Source: Melaminivora sp034675505 (GTDB lineage: Bacteria; Pseudomonadota; Gammaproteobacteria; Burkholderiales; Burkholderiaceae_C). From it: 64,000 nucleotides of DNA. Shown one piece after another: positions 45,825-58,355 of the stretch. Location of the stretch: NCBI GenBank assembly GCA_034675505.1, contig JAUCDD010000011.1:186001-250000 (forward strand), in the 5' to 3' direction. Every line of letters begins with the position of its first letter. The first letter of the stretch is position 1. Below the pieces are notes generated by a model. It did no database searches. It was given only the letters and a program-made list of their open reading frames with translations, and was not told where the DNA came from. The position numbers were made by a program, and so were the translations under genes.

Positions 45825-46613
45825 ATGCCTGATCCATCGAAAACAGACGACGAACTCGCCGGCACCGAGCAGCCCTTCGTCGAGCACCTGATGGAGCTGC
45901 GCGACCGGCTGGTACGCGCCTTCATCGCCGTGGGCATCGCCGCTGGCGTGCTGTTCTTCTGGCCCGGGCCGGGCCAGCTGTACGACCTGCTGGCCGCGCC
46001 GCTGGTGTCGCACCTGCCCCAGGGCGCGACCATGATCGCCACCTCGGTGATCTCGCCCTTCATGGTGCCTTTGAAAATCTTGCTGCTGTCGGCCTTCCTG
46101 CTGGCCCTGCCCGTCGTGCTGTACCAGGTCTGGGCCTTCGTGGCGCCGGGCCTGTACTCGCACGAGAAGCGCCTGGTGCTGCCGCTGGTGGTGTCCAGCA
46201 CGCTTTTGTTCTTCACCGGCGTGGCGTTTTGCTATTTCTTCGTCTTCGGCCAGGTGTTTGCCTTCATCCAGGGCTTTGCGCCCAAGAGCATCACCGCCGC
46301 GCCGGACATCGAGGCCTACCTGGGCTTCGTGATGACCATGTTCCTGGCCTTCGGCCTGGCCTTCGAGGTGCCGATCGCCGTGGTGGTGCTGGCGCGCATG
46401 GGCGTGGTCAGCGTCGCCAGGCTCAAGAGCTTCCGCGGCTACTTCGTCGTCGGCGCCTTCATCGTCGCGGCCATCGTCACGCCGCCCGACGTGGTCTCGC
46501 AGCTGGCGCTGGCCATTCCCATGTGCCTGCTGTACGAGGTGGGCATCTGGGCGGCGCAGCTGTTCATCCGCCACACCAAGGCGCCCGAGGACGCCGCCGA
46601 ATCGGCCGGCTGA
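45825..46613 (+). CDS. tatC: TatC, twin-arginine signal receptor
   Basis: 262 residues with six membrane helices. Conserved elements are the N-terminal EQPFVEHLMELRDRLVRAF (Glu and HL-ELR), PFMVPLKILLLSAFLLALPVVLYQVWAFVAPGLYSHEKR and the FGLAFEVPIAVVVL region. It recognises RR signal peptides. A strong intrinsic terminator lies 31 bases after its stop and ends the his-hinT-tat set. Confidence 0.95.
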   Translation: MPDPSKTDDELAGTEQPFVEHLMELRDRLVRAFIAVGIAAGVLFFWPGPGQLYDLLAAPLVSHLPQGATMIATSVISPFMVPLKILLLSAFLLALPVVLYQVWAFVAPGLYSHEKRLVLPLVVSSTLLFFTGVAFCYFFVFGQVFAFIQGFAPKSITAAPDIEAYLGFVMTMFLAFGLAFEVPIAVVVLARMGVVSVARLKSFRGYFVVGAFIVAAIVTPPDVVSQLALAIPMCLLYEVGIWAAQLFIRHTKAPEDAAESAG

Positions 46614-46644
46614 GGCGTTTCTTCGCCCCTGCGCCCATCCAGCC

Positions 46645-46687
46645 GGCTGCCTGCCGTTGTCCTGCAGCGGCAGGCAGCCATTTTTTT
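46645..46687 (+). terminator. Intrinsic terminator after tatC
   Basis: GGCTGCCTGCCG (46645-46656) pairs perfectly with CGGCAGGCAGCC (46668-46679) around an 11-base loop, followed by A and a run of seven T. It lies between the convergent tatC and protease genes and probably ends the long histidine/Tat transcript. Confidence 0.92.
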
Positions 46688-46698
46688 CCTGCTGGCGG

Positions 46699-47844
<1,146 letters not shown>

Positions 47845-47930
47845 GTCAGGCAGGGGCTTGGGGCAAAGGCCCTGATTGTCGCGCCATCGCGGCCCGGGCC
47901 GGGCCGGCGCGCGCGGCACAATCGGCGCGC

Positions 47931-48686
47931 ATGAGCATTGCAAGAACCGAGCTGGCCGCGCGCTTTGACGCGCTGCTGGCGCCCGAGCGCTTCAAGGACT
48001 ACGGCCCCAACGGCCTGCAGGTCGAGGGCCGGCCGCAGGTGGCCCGCATCGTCAGCGGCGTCACCGCCAGCCGCGCGCTGATCGACGCCGCCATCCGCGA
48101 ACGCGCCGACGCCCTGTTCGTCCACCACGGCCTGTTCTGGCGCGGCATGGACGGGCGCATCACCGGCTGGCTGAAGGAGCGCATCCAGCGCCTGCTGGCG
48201 CACGACATCAACCTGTTTGCCTACCACCTGCCGCTGGACGCCCACCCCGAGCTGGGCAACAACGCGCAGCTGGGCGCGCGCCTGGGCTGGCAGTGGGATG
48301 CACGCTTCGGCGAGCAGGAGCTGGGCTTTTGCGCGCCCTGCTACGTGGCCGACGCCCAGGCGCTGGCCGCGCATGTCGGGCAGGTGCTGGGGCGCAGCGC
48401 CACCCTGGTCGCGCCGCCAGGCACGCCGCGCCGCATCCGCCGCGTCGCCTGGTGCACGGGCGGCGCGCAGGGCTTCTTCGAGTCCGCCATCGCCGCCGGC
48501 GCCGACGCCTTCATCACCGGCGAGATCTCAGAGCCCCAGGCGCACCTGGCGCGCGAGACCGGCGTGGCCTTCATCGCCGCCGGCCACCACGCCACCGAGC
48601 GCTACGGCGCGCCGGCCGTGGCCGCGCACGTGGCGGCCGAGCTGGGCCTTGCGCACCAGTTCATCGACATCGACAACCCCGCCTGA
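47931..48686 (+). CDS. Nif3/YbgI-family dinuclear metal-centre protein
   Basis: 251 residues. Metal-ligand motifs of the family are ADALFVHHGLFW and the C-terminal ISEPQAHLARETGVAFIAAGHHATERYG, with NLFAYHLPLDAHPELGNNAQL between. The protein is a ring-shaped hexamer; related proteins are called GTP cyclohydrolase 1 type 2 by homology, but no in vivo reaction is settled. It is divergent from the protease gene. Confidence 0.92.
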   Translation: MSIARTELAARFDALLAPERFKDYGPNGLQVEGRPQVARIVSGVTASRALIDAAIRERADALFVHHGLFWRGMDGRITGWLKERIQRLLAHDINLFAYHLPLDAHPELGNNAQLGARLGWQWDARFGEQELGFCAPCYVADAQALAAHVGQVLGRSATLVAPPGTPRRIRRVAWCTGGAQGFFESAIAAGADAFITGEISEPQAHLARETGVAFIAAGHHATERYGAPAVAAHVAAELGLAHQFIDIDNPA

Positions 48687-48690
48687 TGGT

Positions 48691-48754
48691 TTGCTATGTT
48701 TTATATAGCTAACTCTCGTTGATTCACGCCGGCATGGGCCTGATTTGACCGAAA
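48691..48754 (+). repeat. Dispersed repeat family A, short form (copy 7)
   Basis: ttgctatgttttatatagct, aactctcgttgattcacgcc, ggcatgggcctgatttgacc then gaaat. The core tagctaact-tcgttgattcacgccggc matches copy 1 at 11686. It ends five bases before the pdxA ATG. Confidence 0.82.
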
Positions 48755-48759
48755 TCGAC

Positions 48760-49812
48760 ATGAAAACCGCCTTTTTACCCCTGGCCATCACCCAGGGCGA
48801 CCCTGCCGGCATCGGCCCGGAGATCGTCGCCAAGGCCTTCCAGGACACTCCGCAGGTGCTGCAGGGCTGCTTTGCGGTGGGCGACGCCGCCACGCTGGCA
48901 CGGGCTGCGGCGCTGGTGCAGCGGCCCGGGCAGCCGGCCCTGGAGGTGCGGCGCATCCAGGACCTGGCGCAACTGGAGCAACCGGGGCAGCTGGGGCAGG
49001 GGGTGCTGCCGGTCTGGCAGCTGCCGGGCCTGCCGCAGTCCGTGCCCGTGGGCGCCGTCAGTGCCGAGGCCGGGCGCGCCGCCGCCGATTGCGTGGTCTG
49101 GGCGGCCCGCGCCGCCCTGACGGGCCAGGTGGCGGGCCTGGTCACCGCGCCGCTGCACAAGGAGGCGCTGGCCGCCGCCGGCATTGCCTATCCCGGCCAT
49201 ACCGAGCTGCTGCAGGCCGAGGCCGCGCGCCACGCCGGCGTGCCCGTCGCGCAAATGCCGGTGCGCATGATGCTGGCCAGCGACGAGCTGCGCACAGTGC
49301 TGGTCAGCATCCACATGGCGCTGCGCGAGGCGCTGGATGCGGTCACGACCGACAACGTGCTGCAGACGCTGCGCATCACCCATGCGGCGCTCACGCGCAG
49401 CCTGGGCCGCGCGCCGCGCATGGGCGTCGCCGGGCTGAACCCGCACGCCGGCGAGGGCGGGCTGTTCGGGCGCGAGGAGATCGAGGCCATCGCGCCGGCC
49501 ATCGCCGCCGCGCGCACCGAGGGCCTGGACGCCCGCGGCCCCTTCGCGCCCGACACCGTGTTCATGCGCGCGCGCCACACGGCGGCGCACCCGGGCGAGT
49601 TCGACGTGGTGCTGGCGATGTACCACGACCAGGGCCTGATCCCGGTGAAGTACCTGGGCGTGGACAAGGGCGTGAACGTGACCCTGGGCCTGCCCCTGGT
49701 GCGCACCAGCCCGGACCACGGCACGGCGTTCGACATCGCTGGCCGCGGCGTGGCCGACGCGTCCAGCCTGATCGAGGCCGTGCGCATGGCACGCGCCCTG
49801 GCGCGGGCATGA
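48760..49812 (+). CDS. pdxA: 4-hydroxythreonine-4-phosphate dehydrogenase
   Basis: 350 residues from ATG 48760 (MKTAFLPLAITQGDPAGIGPEIV); a TTG 15 bases earlier is inside the repeat. TQGDPAGIGPE, TAPLHKEAL, YPGHTELLQ and the C-terminal AMYHDQGLIPVKYLGVDKGVNVTLGLP with TSPDHGTAFDIAG are all present. It acts in the DXP-dependent pyridoxal phosphate pathway. Usually found near ksgA and surA; neither is here. Confidence 0.95.
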   Translation: MKTAFLPLAITQGDPAGIGPEIVAKAFQDTPQVLQGCFAVGDAATLARAAALVQRPGQPALEVRRIQDLAQLEQPGQLGQGVLPVWQLPGLPQSVPVGAVSAEAGRAAADCVVWAARAALTGQVAGLVTAPLHKEALAAAGIAYPGHTELLQAEAARHAGVPVAQMPVRMMLASDELRTVLVSIHMALREALDAVTTDNVLQTLRITHAALTRSLGRAPRMGVAGLNPHAGEGGLFGREEIEAIAPAIAAARTEGLDARGPFAPDTVFMRARHTAAHPGEFDVVLAMYHDQGLIPVKYLGVDKGVNVTLGLPLVRTSPDHGTAFDIAGRGVADASSLIEAVRMARALARA

Positions 49813-49817
49813 AAAAA

Positions 49818-49840
49818 GCCCGCACGGTGGCGGGCGTCTT
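49818..49840 (+). terminator. Weak terminator-like hairpin after pdxA
   Basis: AAAAAA then GCCCGC (49818-49823), loop ACGGTG, GCGGGC (49830-49835) and GTCTT. It begins five bases after the pdxA stop. The T-tract is short, so strength is doubtful. Confidence 0.5.
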
Positions 49841-49889
49841 GGATCGGAACGTATCGCCAGCGCCGCATGAAACCGGCGCGACCGGTACC

Positions 49890-49995
49890 AGGGCAGCCGC
49901 GCAAGGGCCGCCCCGCAGCGCCGGCTGCGTCCCCCTTCCCGTAGCGCGCAGCGCGTAGAGAGAAGGGGGAAGGCGCGCAGCGCCTCAGGGGGTTG
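49890..49995 (-). repeat. GC-rich palindromic repeat family B (copy 3, inverted)
   Basis: On the minus strand: ccccctgaggcgctgcgcgc, cttcccccttctctctacgc, a gctgcgcgc centre and gggaagggggacgcagccgg. It matches copies at 34173 and 58189 in the first half; the aagccggatccacgg part is diverged. It lies between the convergent pdxA and mscL genes. Confidence 0.75.
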
Positions 49996-50006
49996 TTCCT
50001 TTCACT

Positions 50007-50456
50007 TCAGGGGGTGGGTCGCTTCAAACTATCGCGGATCTCGCGCAGCAGCTGGATGTCCTCGGGCGGCGGCGGGGGCGGCTCGGCCGGCTTGTCCGCC
50101 GGGTGCGGCAGTTCGCGCTTCAGGCGGTTGACCTGCTTGATCATGAGGAAAATGATGAAGGCCAGGATGAGGAAGTTCAGGCCCACGGTGACGAAGTGCC
50201 CATAGGCGAACACCGGCACGCCCGCCTTGCGCACGGCTTCCAGGGTGTGCGGGATGTCGGCCGGGATCTGTGCCAGCGGTATGAACAGGTTGGAAAAATC
50301 CAGCTTGCCGAAGACCAGGCCGACCACCGGCATGATCAGGTCGTTGACCACCGAATCGACGATCTTGCCGAAAGCTCCGCCAATGATCACGCCCACCGCC
50401 AGGTCGATGACGTTGCCCTTGACGGCAAACTCGCGGAATTCCTGTGCCATTCCCAT
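50007..50456 (-). CDS. mscL: MscL, large-conductance mechanosensitive channel
   Basis: 149 residues from ATG 50456 (MGMAQEFREFAVKGNVIDLAVGV), with AGGCGGG about six bases upstream. Two helices: NVIDLAVGVIIGGAFGKIVDSVVNDLIMP and FVTVGLNFLILAFIIFLMIKQVNRL. The C-terminal cytoplasmic helix is present but is preceded by an extra Pro-rich stretch (PAEPPPPPPED). It opens on osmotic down-shock. Convergent with pdxA and divergent from petA. Confidence 0.95.
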   Translation of the reverse strand: MGMAQEFREFAVKGNVIDLAVGVIIGGAFGKIVDSVVNDLIMPVVGLVFGKLDFSNLFIPLAQIPADIPHTLEAVRKAGVPVFAYGHFVTVGLNFLILAFIIFLMIKQVNRLKRELPHPADKPAEPPPPPPEDIQLLREIRDSLKRPTP

Positions 50457-50590
50457 ATGCCCGCCTTTCATGTTGAGGAAGAGTTGCGCAGTATTGCCGA
50501 GCCGGCGGCTGCGCGCCGCAGCCAGGGAACTTTTTTGCTCCGCTACAATTTGCCGTTGAACTTTTATAACGATGCATACCGAGGATCCCC

Positions 50591-51190
50591 ATGAGTGATA
50601 CTCCGATCGACTCCAGCAAGCGGACATGGCTGATAGCGTCCGGCTGCGCTGGCGCGGCGGGTGGCGTGGCAGTCGCCGTCCCGTTCGTGAGCACGTTCCA
50701 GCCGTCCGAGAAGGCCAAGGCGGCCGGCGCTGCGGTCGAGGTGGACATCTCCAACCTGAAGCCGGGCGAGAAAATCACCGTGGAGTGGCGCGGCAAGCCC
50801 GTGTGGATCATCCGTCGCACGCCCGAGCAGCTGGCCGAGCTGCCCAAGCTGGACCCGCAGCTGGCCGACCCCCAATCCAAGCGCAACCCGGCCGAGTTCA
50901 CGCCGCCGTATGCGCAAAACGAGCACCGCTCGATCAAGCCGGAAGTCCTGGTGGCCGTGGGCATCTGCCCGCACCTGGGCTGCTCGCCGACCGACAAGTT
51001 CACCACCGGCCCGCAGCCCTCGCTGCCCGACGACTGGCACGGCGGCTTCCTGTGCCCCTGCCACGGCTCCACCTTCGACCTGGCCGGCCGGGTGTTCAAG
51101 AACAAGCCCTCGCCGGACAACCTGCCGGTGCCCCCGCACATGTACCTGTCGGACACCCGGCTGCTCATCGGCGAAGACAAAAAAGCCTGA
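50591..51190 (+). CDS. petA: Ubiquinol-cytochrome c reductase, Rieske iron-sulfur subunit
   Basis: 199 residues. An N-terminal RTWLIASGCAGAAGGVAVAVPFVSTFQPS membrane helix with a twin-arginine-like lead (KRTW) is followed by the Rieske cluster ligands CPHLGC and CPCHGS. It accepts electrons from ubiquinol at the Qo site of the bc1 complex. The first gene of petABC. A TACAAT at 50544-50549 is a possible -10, 41 bases before the ATG. The Rieske protein is a known Tat client in bacteria. Confidence 0.95.
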   Translation: MSDTPIDSSKRTWLIASGCAGAAGGVAVAVPFVSTFQPSEKAKAAGAAVEVDISNLKPGEKITVEWRGKPVWIIRRTPEQLAELPKLDPQLADPQSKRNPAEFTPPYAQNEHRSIKPEVLVAVGICPHLGCSPTDKFTTGPQPSLPDDWHGGFLCPCHGSTFDLAGRVFKNKPSPDNLPVPPHMYLSDTRLLIGEDKKA

Positions 51191-51205
51191 GGGAGGCACT
51201 GAAAG

Positions 51206-52627
51206 ATGGCTGCTTACCGCGAATTCAAGGAGCTCTCGCCCAACGCCTCGGCGGGTGCGAAGACGATGAACTGGCTGGAAAACCGTTTCCCGACGGCTTT
51301 CGACGCCTACCGTGTCCACATGTCGGAGTACTACGCTCCGAAGAATTTCAACTTCTGGTACATCTTCGGCTCGCTGGCGCTTTTGGTGCTGGTGATCCAG
51401 ATCGTCACCGGCATCTTCCTGGTGATGCACTACAAGCCCGACGCCGCCAAGGCGTTCGAGTCGGTCGAGTACATCATGCGCGACGTGCCCTGGGGCTGGC
51501 TGATCCGCTACATGCACTCGACGGGCGCCTCGGCGTTCTTCGTGGTCGTGTACCTGCACATGTTCCGCGGCCTCTTGTACGGCAGCTACCGCAAGCCGCG
51601 CGAGCTGGTCTGGATCTTCGGCTGCGCCATCTTCCTGGCGCTGATGGCCGAGGCCTTCATGGGCTACCTGCTGCCCTGGGGCCAGATGTCGTACTGGGGC
51701 GCCCAGGTGATCGTGAACCTGTTCTCGGCCATCCCCTTCATCGGCCCTGACCTGGCGCTGCTGATCCGCGGCGACTACGTGGTGGGCGACGCGACGCTGA
51801 ACCGCTTCTTCAGCTTCCACGTGATCGCCGTGCCGCTGGTGCTGCTGGGCCTGGTGGTGGCGCACCTCTTGGCGCTGCACGACGTGGGCTCCAACAACCC
51901 CGACGGCATCGAGATCAAGGGCCCGGGCAAGCCGGTGGACGCCAAGGGCCACCCGCTGGACGGCATCCCCTTCCACCCCTACTACACGGTGCACGACATC
52001 TTCGGCGTGGCGGTGTTCCTGTTCATCTTCTCGGCCATCATCTTCTTTGCGCCCGAGTTCGGCGGCTACTTCCTGGAGTACAACAACTTCATCCCGGCCG
52101 ACCCGCTCAAGACCCCCGCGCACATCGCGCCGGTGTGGTACTTCACGCCCTACTACTCCATGCTGCGCGCCATCACCAGCGAGATGATGTATGCGCTGAT
52201 CGCCTGCGTGGTGCTGGGCGCCGGCTTCGGCGCGCTGAAGAGCCGCCTGCCGGGCATCCTCAAGGGCGCCGTGGTGGTGGCGGCCGTGGTGGCCATCGCG
52301 CTGATGCTGGCCATCGACGCCAAGTTCTGGGGCGTGGTGGTGATGGGCGGGGCCGTCGTGATCCTGTTCTTCCTGCCCTGGCTGGACCACAGCCCGGCGC
52401 GCTCCATCCGCTACCGCCCCGACTGGCACAAGTGGATGTACGCCGTGTTCGTGGTGAACTTCGTCATCCTGGCCTACCTGGGCGTGCAGCCGCCGTCGCC
52501 TATCGGCGAGCGCGTCTCGCAAGTGGGCACGCTGTTTTACTTCGGCTTCTTCCTGCTCATGCCCTGGTGGAGCCGCCTGGGCACGCCCAAGCCCGTGCCC
52601 GAGCGCGTGACCTTTGCCGCCCACTGA
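51206..52627 (+). CDS. petB: Cytochrome b subunit of the bc1 complex
   Basis: 473 residues with eight membrane helices. The four haem-ligand histidines lie in helices B and D (RYMHSTGASAFFVVVYLHMFRG and FFSFHVIAVPLVLLGLVVAHLLALH). The Qo motif PEFGG (FAPEFGGYFLEYNN) is a slight variant of the usual PEWY. LLPWGQMSYWGAQVIVNL is intact. The C-terminal part is the fused subunit-IV-like domain. Confidence 0.95.
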   Translation: MAAYREFKELSPNASAGAKTMNWLENRFPTAFDAYRVHMSEYYAPKNFNFWYIFGSLALLVLVIQIVTGIFLVMHYKPDAAKAFESVEYIMRDVPWGWLIRYMHSTGASAFFVVVYLHMFRGLLYGSYRKPRELVWIFGCAIFLALMAEAFMGYLLPWGQMSYWGAQVIVNLFSAIPFIGPDLALLIRGDYVVGDATLNRFFSFHVIAVPLVLLGLVVAHLLALHDVGSNNPDGIEIKGPGKPVDAKGHPLDGIPFHPYYTVHDIFGVAVFLFIFSAIIFFAPEFGGYFLEYNNFIPADPLKTPAHIAPVWYFTPYYSMLRAITSEMMYALIACVVLGAGFGALKSRLPGILKGAVVVAAVVAIALMLAIDAKFWGVVVMGGAVVILFFLPWLDHSPARSIRYRPDWHKWMYAVFVVNFVILAYLGVQPPSPIGERVSQVGTLFYFGFFLLMPWWSRLGTPKPVPERVTFAAH

Positions 52628-52648
52628 GCCCGAGCTGGAGAACACCCC

Positions 52649-53404
52649 ATGAAAAAAATCCTCTTCGCGCTGCTCACCGCGGTGGGCCTGATGGCGGGGG
52701 CGCACGCCTCCGGCGGCGGCATGGCCTGGGACAAGGCGCCCGTCAACACCAGCGATACCGCTTCGCTGCAAAACGGCGCCCGGCTGTTCGTCAACTACTG
52801 CCTGAACTGCCACTCGGCGGCCTTCATGCGCTTCAACCGCCTGAAGGACATCGGCCTGACCGACGAGCAGATCAAGGACAACCTGCTGTTCACCACCACC
52901 AAGGTGGGCGACACCATGAAGTCGGCCATCGACCCGCTGCAGGCCAAGGCCTGGTTCGGCGCCAACCCGCCCGACCTCACGGTGATCGCCCGCTCGCGCG
53001 CCGGCTCCGGCGGCACGGGCGCCGACTACCTCTACACCTTCCTGCGCACCTTCTACCGCGACGACACCAAGGCCACCGGCTGGAACAACCTGGCCTTCCC
53101 CAGCGTGGGCATGCCGCACGCGCTGTGGCAGCTGCAGGGCGAGCGCCGCCCGGTGTTCGAGGAGCGCACCTCACACGGCGCGACCGAGCACGTGTTCCGC
53201 AGCTGGCAGCAGGTCTCGCCGGGCAGCCTGAACCCGCAGCAATACGACCAGGCCGTCGGCGACCTGGTGAACTACCTGCAGTGGATGGGCGAGCCGGCCC
53301 AGAACGCACGCGTGCGCATCGGCGTGTGGGTGCTGGCCTTTCTGGCACTGTTCACCTTCATCGCCTGGAGGCTGAACGCCGCCTACTGGAAAGACGTCAA
53401 GTAA
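52649..53404 (+). CDS. petC: Cytochrome c1 subunit of the bc1 complex
   Basis: 251 residues. A Sec signal peptide (KKILFALLTAVGLMAGAHA) precedes the mature protein. The haem c site is YCLNCHSAAFMRF (CxxCH), and MPHALWQLQGE carries the distal Met region. The C-terminal anchor is VRIGVWVLAFLALFTFIAWRLNAAYW. It passes electrons to a soluble cytochrome c. A terminator follows 62 bases later. Confidence 0.95.
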   Translation: MKKILFALLTAVGLMAGAHASGGGMAWDKAPVNTSDTASLQNGARLFVNYCLNCHSAAFMRFNRLKDIGLTDEQIKDNLLFTTTKVGDTMKSAIDPLQAKAWFGANPPDLTVIARSRAGSGGTGADYLYTFLRTFYRDDTKATGWNNLAFPSVGMPHALWQLQGERRPVFEERTSHGATEHVFRSWQQVSPGSLNPQQYDQAVGDLVNYLQWMGEPAQNARVRIGVWVLAFLALFTFIAWRLNAAYWKDVK

Positions 53405-53466
53405 TCTGATCGATCTTTCACACGAGCCCGGTCGCGTGCGCCAGCGCACCGCCGGGCAGGTTGCCG

Positions 53467-53496
53467 GAGTGGGTGCGCCAAGCCCCCACTCTTTTT
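53467..53496 (+). terminator. Intrinsic terminator after petABC
   Basis: GAGTGGG (53467-53473) pairs with CCCACTC (53485-53491) and is followed by TTTTT. It lies 21 bases before the sspA ATG, so sspA must be read through or have its own promoter. Confidence 0.8.
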
Positions 53497-53517
53497 GATT
53501 TTCAGGAGCCACTCACC

Positions 53518-54129
53518 ATGATGGTGCTTTACTCGGGCACGACCTGCCCCTTTTCCCACCGCTGCCGTTTCGTGCTGTTCGAAAAAGGCATGGATTTTGA
53601 AATCCGGGACGTGGACCTGTACAACAAGCCCGAGGACATCAGCGTGATGAACCCCTACGGCCAGGTGCCCATCCTGGTCGAGCGCGACCTCATCCTGTAC
53701 GAGTCCAACATCATCAACGAGTACATCGACGAGCGCTTCCCGCACCCGCAGCTGATGCCTGGCGACCCGGTGGACCGCGCCCGCGTGCGCCTGTTCCTGC
53801 TGAACTTCGAGAAAGAGCTGTTCGTGCACGTGAATGCGCTGGAGTCGCGCGCCACCAAGGGCAACGAGAAGGCGCTGGAGAAGGCACGCGCCCACATCCG
53901 CGACCGCCTGACGCAGCTCGCGCCCGTGTTCCTGAAGAACAAGTACATGCTGGGCGAGGGCTTTTCCATGCTGGACGTGGCCATTGCGCCGCTCCTGTGG
54001 CGCCTGGACTACTACGGCATCGAGCTGTCCAAGAACGCCGCGCCGCTGCTCAAGTACGCCGAGCGCATCTTCTCGCGTCCTGCCTACATCGAGGCGCTGA
54101 CGCCGTCCGAGAAGGTCATGCGCAAGTGA
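53518..54129 (+). CDS. sspA: SspA, stringent starvation protein A (GST fold)
   Basis: 203 residues from ATG 53518 (or 53521). The glutathione-S-transferase-like N-domain begins MVLYSGTTCPFSHRCRFVLFEKGMDFEI with NPYGQVPILVERDLILYESNIINEYIDERFP. SspA binds RNA polymerase and affects sigma-dependent transcription under starvation; it lacks GST activity in E. coli. CAGGAG is seven bases upstream. Pairs with sspB in the usual order after petABC. Confidence 0.93.
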   Translation: MMVLYSGTTCPFSHRCRFVLFEKGMDFEIRDVDLYNKPEDISVMNPYGQVPILVERDLILYESNIINEYIDERFPHPQLMPGDPVDRARVRLFLLNFEKELFVHVNALESRATKGNEKALEKARAHIRDRLTQLAPVFLKNKYMLGEGFSMLDVAIAPLLWRLDYYGIELSKNAAPLLKYAERIFSRPAYIEALTPSEKVMRK

Positions 54130-54157
54130 TGCGCCCAGCCCCAGCCGAGCACCGCCC

Positions 54158-54679
54158 ATGAGCCGCGACGACGCCGATCCGCAGGCGCTGCCCTCCACGC
54201 GCCCCTACCTGATCCGTGCCCTGCACGAGTGGTGTACGGACAACGGCTTCACGCCCTACCTGGTGGTGCGCGTCAACGACTCGGTGCGCGTGCCGCGGGA
54301 GTACGTGAACAACGGCGAAATCGTGCTCAACGCCAGCTATGACGCCACCGGCTCCATGCAGCTGGGCAACGATTTCATCGAGTTCAAGGCCCGTTTCGGC
54401 GGCCGCCCGCACGACATCCTGGTGCCAGTGCAGCGCGTGACCGCCATCTATGCCCGCGAGAATGGCCAGGGCATGGCGTTTCCGCTGGAAGACGAAAGCC
54501 CCGCGCCGTCCGCCGGCCCGGTCGCGGCAGGCGGCGTGCGTGGCCCTGTGCCCTTGCAGTCGGTGGATGGCCCGCCCGCCAGTCGCGCGGCACGGCCAGA
54601 AGAGGGCGATGACGAACCGCCAACGACACCGGCGCCTGCCGGGGGCAGCCCCCGGCCCTCGCTCAAGCGGGTGAAGTAA
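54158..54679 (+). CDS. sspB: SspB, ClpXP specificity-enhancing factor
   Basis: 173 residues. The folded part (STRPYLIRALHEWCTDNGFTPYLVVRV…LNASYDATGSMQLGNDFIEFKARFGGRP) is typical. A flexible linker rich in Pro, Ala and Gly leads to the ClpX-binding tail RPSLKRVK. It delivers ssrA-tagged proteins to ClpXP. A 9-bp GC hairpin without T-tract follows at 54689-54711. Confidence 0.94.
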   Translation: MSRDDADPQALPSTRPYLIRALHEWCTDNGFTPYLVVRVNDSVRVPREYVNNGEIVLNASYDATGSMQLGNDFIEFKARFGGRPHDILVPVQRVTAIYARENGQGMAFPLEDESPAPSAGPVAAGGVRGPVPLQSVDGPPASRAARPEEGDDEPPTTPAPAGGSPRPSLKRVK

Positions 54680-54688
54680 CGCAGTCCT

Positions 54689-54711
54689 GGCCGGGGCTGC
54701 CGGCCCCGGCC
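54689..54711 (+). other. GC hairpin after sspB
   Basis: GGCCGGGGC (54689-54697) pairs with GCCCCGGCC (54703-54711) across a five-base loop. No T-tract follows. Possible mRNA 3' end structure of sspAB. Confidence 0.55.
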
Positions 54712-54771
54712 CGGCCGCGTTTGGCGAAGAGCACGCTTTTTGGCGGCTACAATGCCGCCTTCGTTCCAATC

Positions 54772-54847
54772 GCCGGTTTAGCTCAGTTGGTAGAGCACCC
54801 GCCTTGTAAGCGGTAGGTCGTCAGTTCGAATCCGACAACCGGCACCA
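54772..54847 (+). tRNA. tRNA-Thr (anticodon TGT)
   Basis: 76 bases including the encoded CCA. Acceptor stem GCCGGTT/AACCGGC, D-loop AGCTCAGTTGGTAGAGC, anticodon loop CTTGTAA with TGT at 54805-54807, and T arm with GTTCGAATC. It reads ACA (and other ACN by wobble). TACAAT at 54748-54753 is a plausible -10. I see no repeated 3' end nearby that would mark an integrated element. Confidence 0.96.
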
Positions 54848-54895
54848 GTTTTTTGCCTTCGTTCCTTGCGCCAGTCCGCGCGGCCCCTGGTGGCC

Positions 54896-55195
54896 TCAGC
54901 CGTGGATTTTCAGGCGGATGGAATTCACCTCCCACCCCCGACTGCGCAGGTGCGCCTGCAGCGCCGGCAGCAATTGCCGCGTCTTGGCGGCGGCCGCATT
55001 GCCGCGCACCAGCAGGCACCAGCAGTCCCCGTCGATCGGCCCGGCCTGCAGTGCGGGACGCAGCAGCGGCGGAATCAGCATTTCCACCGCCTGCAGCCGC
55101 GCGCTGGATTCGCGCGTGAGCGCGGCCAGGCGCGCAAGCGTGGGCGATTCCAGGCTGGCCTGCTGGACAGTGATGGCGTGGTGGCGTCGATTCAT
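54896..55195 (-). CDS. DUF721 / DciA-like protein
   Basis: 99 residues (MNRRHHAITVQQASLESPTL…). The C-terminal half, WCLLVRGNAAAAKTRQLLPALQAHLRSRGWEVNSIRLKIHG, matches the DUF721/DciA pattern (LxV…S-A-A-AxxLRxxxxxLL…). DciA is the ancestral loader of the DnaB replicative helicase in bacteria lacking DnaC/DnaI. The gene is divergent from secA with about 210 bases between; this DUF721-secA neighbourhood is common in betaproteobacteria. Assignment rests on a short protein. Confidence 0.7.
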   Translation of the reverse strand: MNRRHHAITVQQASLESPTLARLAALTRESSARLQAVEMLIPPLLRPALQAGPIDGDCWCLLVRGNAAAAKTRQLLPALQAHLRSRGWEVNSIRLKIHG

Positions 55196-55408
55196 TGGAA
55201 GGCGGTGCGCGGCAAGGCCGGCCATTATCGGCCAGGGCGTCCGCCCGATGCGCCGGGCGCCAGGGGGGCAAATGTAGAATGCCCCGTTTCGCTGCCTGCG
55301 CATGCCTGCCGGCCTGGCACGGGTGCCGGGCAGCGAGTCCGGATTCATCTCATCTAGGAATTGCGGTCGCCCTGTCGCCACGCTGGCGCGCAGGGCGGTC
55401 CTGCTCGC

Positions 55409-58177
<2,769 letters not shown>

Positions 58178-58188
58178 TCGACGCGACA

Positions 58189-58295
58189 ACCCCCTGAGCG
58201 CCTGCGGCGCTTCCCCCCTTCTCTGGCGCGCTGCGCGCTGGGAAGGGGGCGGCGCCACTGGACCAGCGAAGCCGGATCCACGGCGCCTGCTGGCG
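58189..58295 (+). repeat. GC-rich palindromic repeat family B (copy 2)
   Basis: ccccctgagcgcctgcggcg, then cttcccccctt…ggaagggggc hairpin with ggcgcgctgcgcgc centre, and ctggaccagcgaagccggat followed by ccacgg. It starts about ten bases after the secA stop and may terminate secA transcription. About two-thirds of the positions match copy 1 at 34173. Confidence 0.82.
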
Positions 58296-58355
58296 CGGCG
58301 CGCGCCGGCTTCAGTCCTTGGTGTTTTGGCTTTGCCTTTTCAAGAAAGACGATCT

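Noticed and set aside
48745..48759. TTG start of pdxA five codons upstream
   Set aside because: It lies in repeat sequence. ATG 48760 gives the conserved start; the longer form is possible but unneeded.
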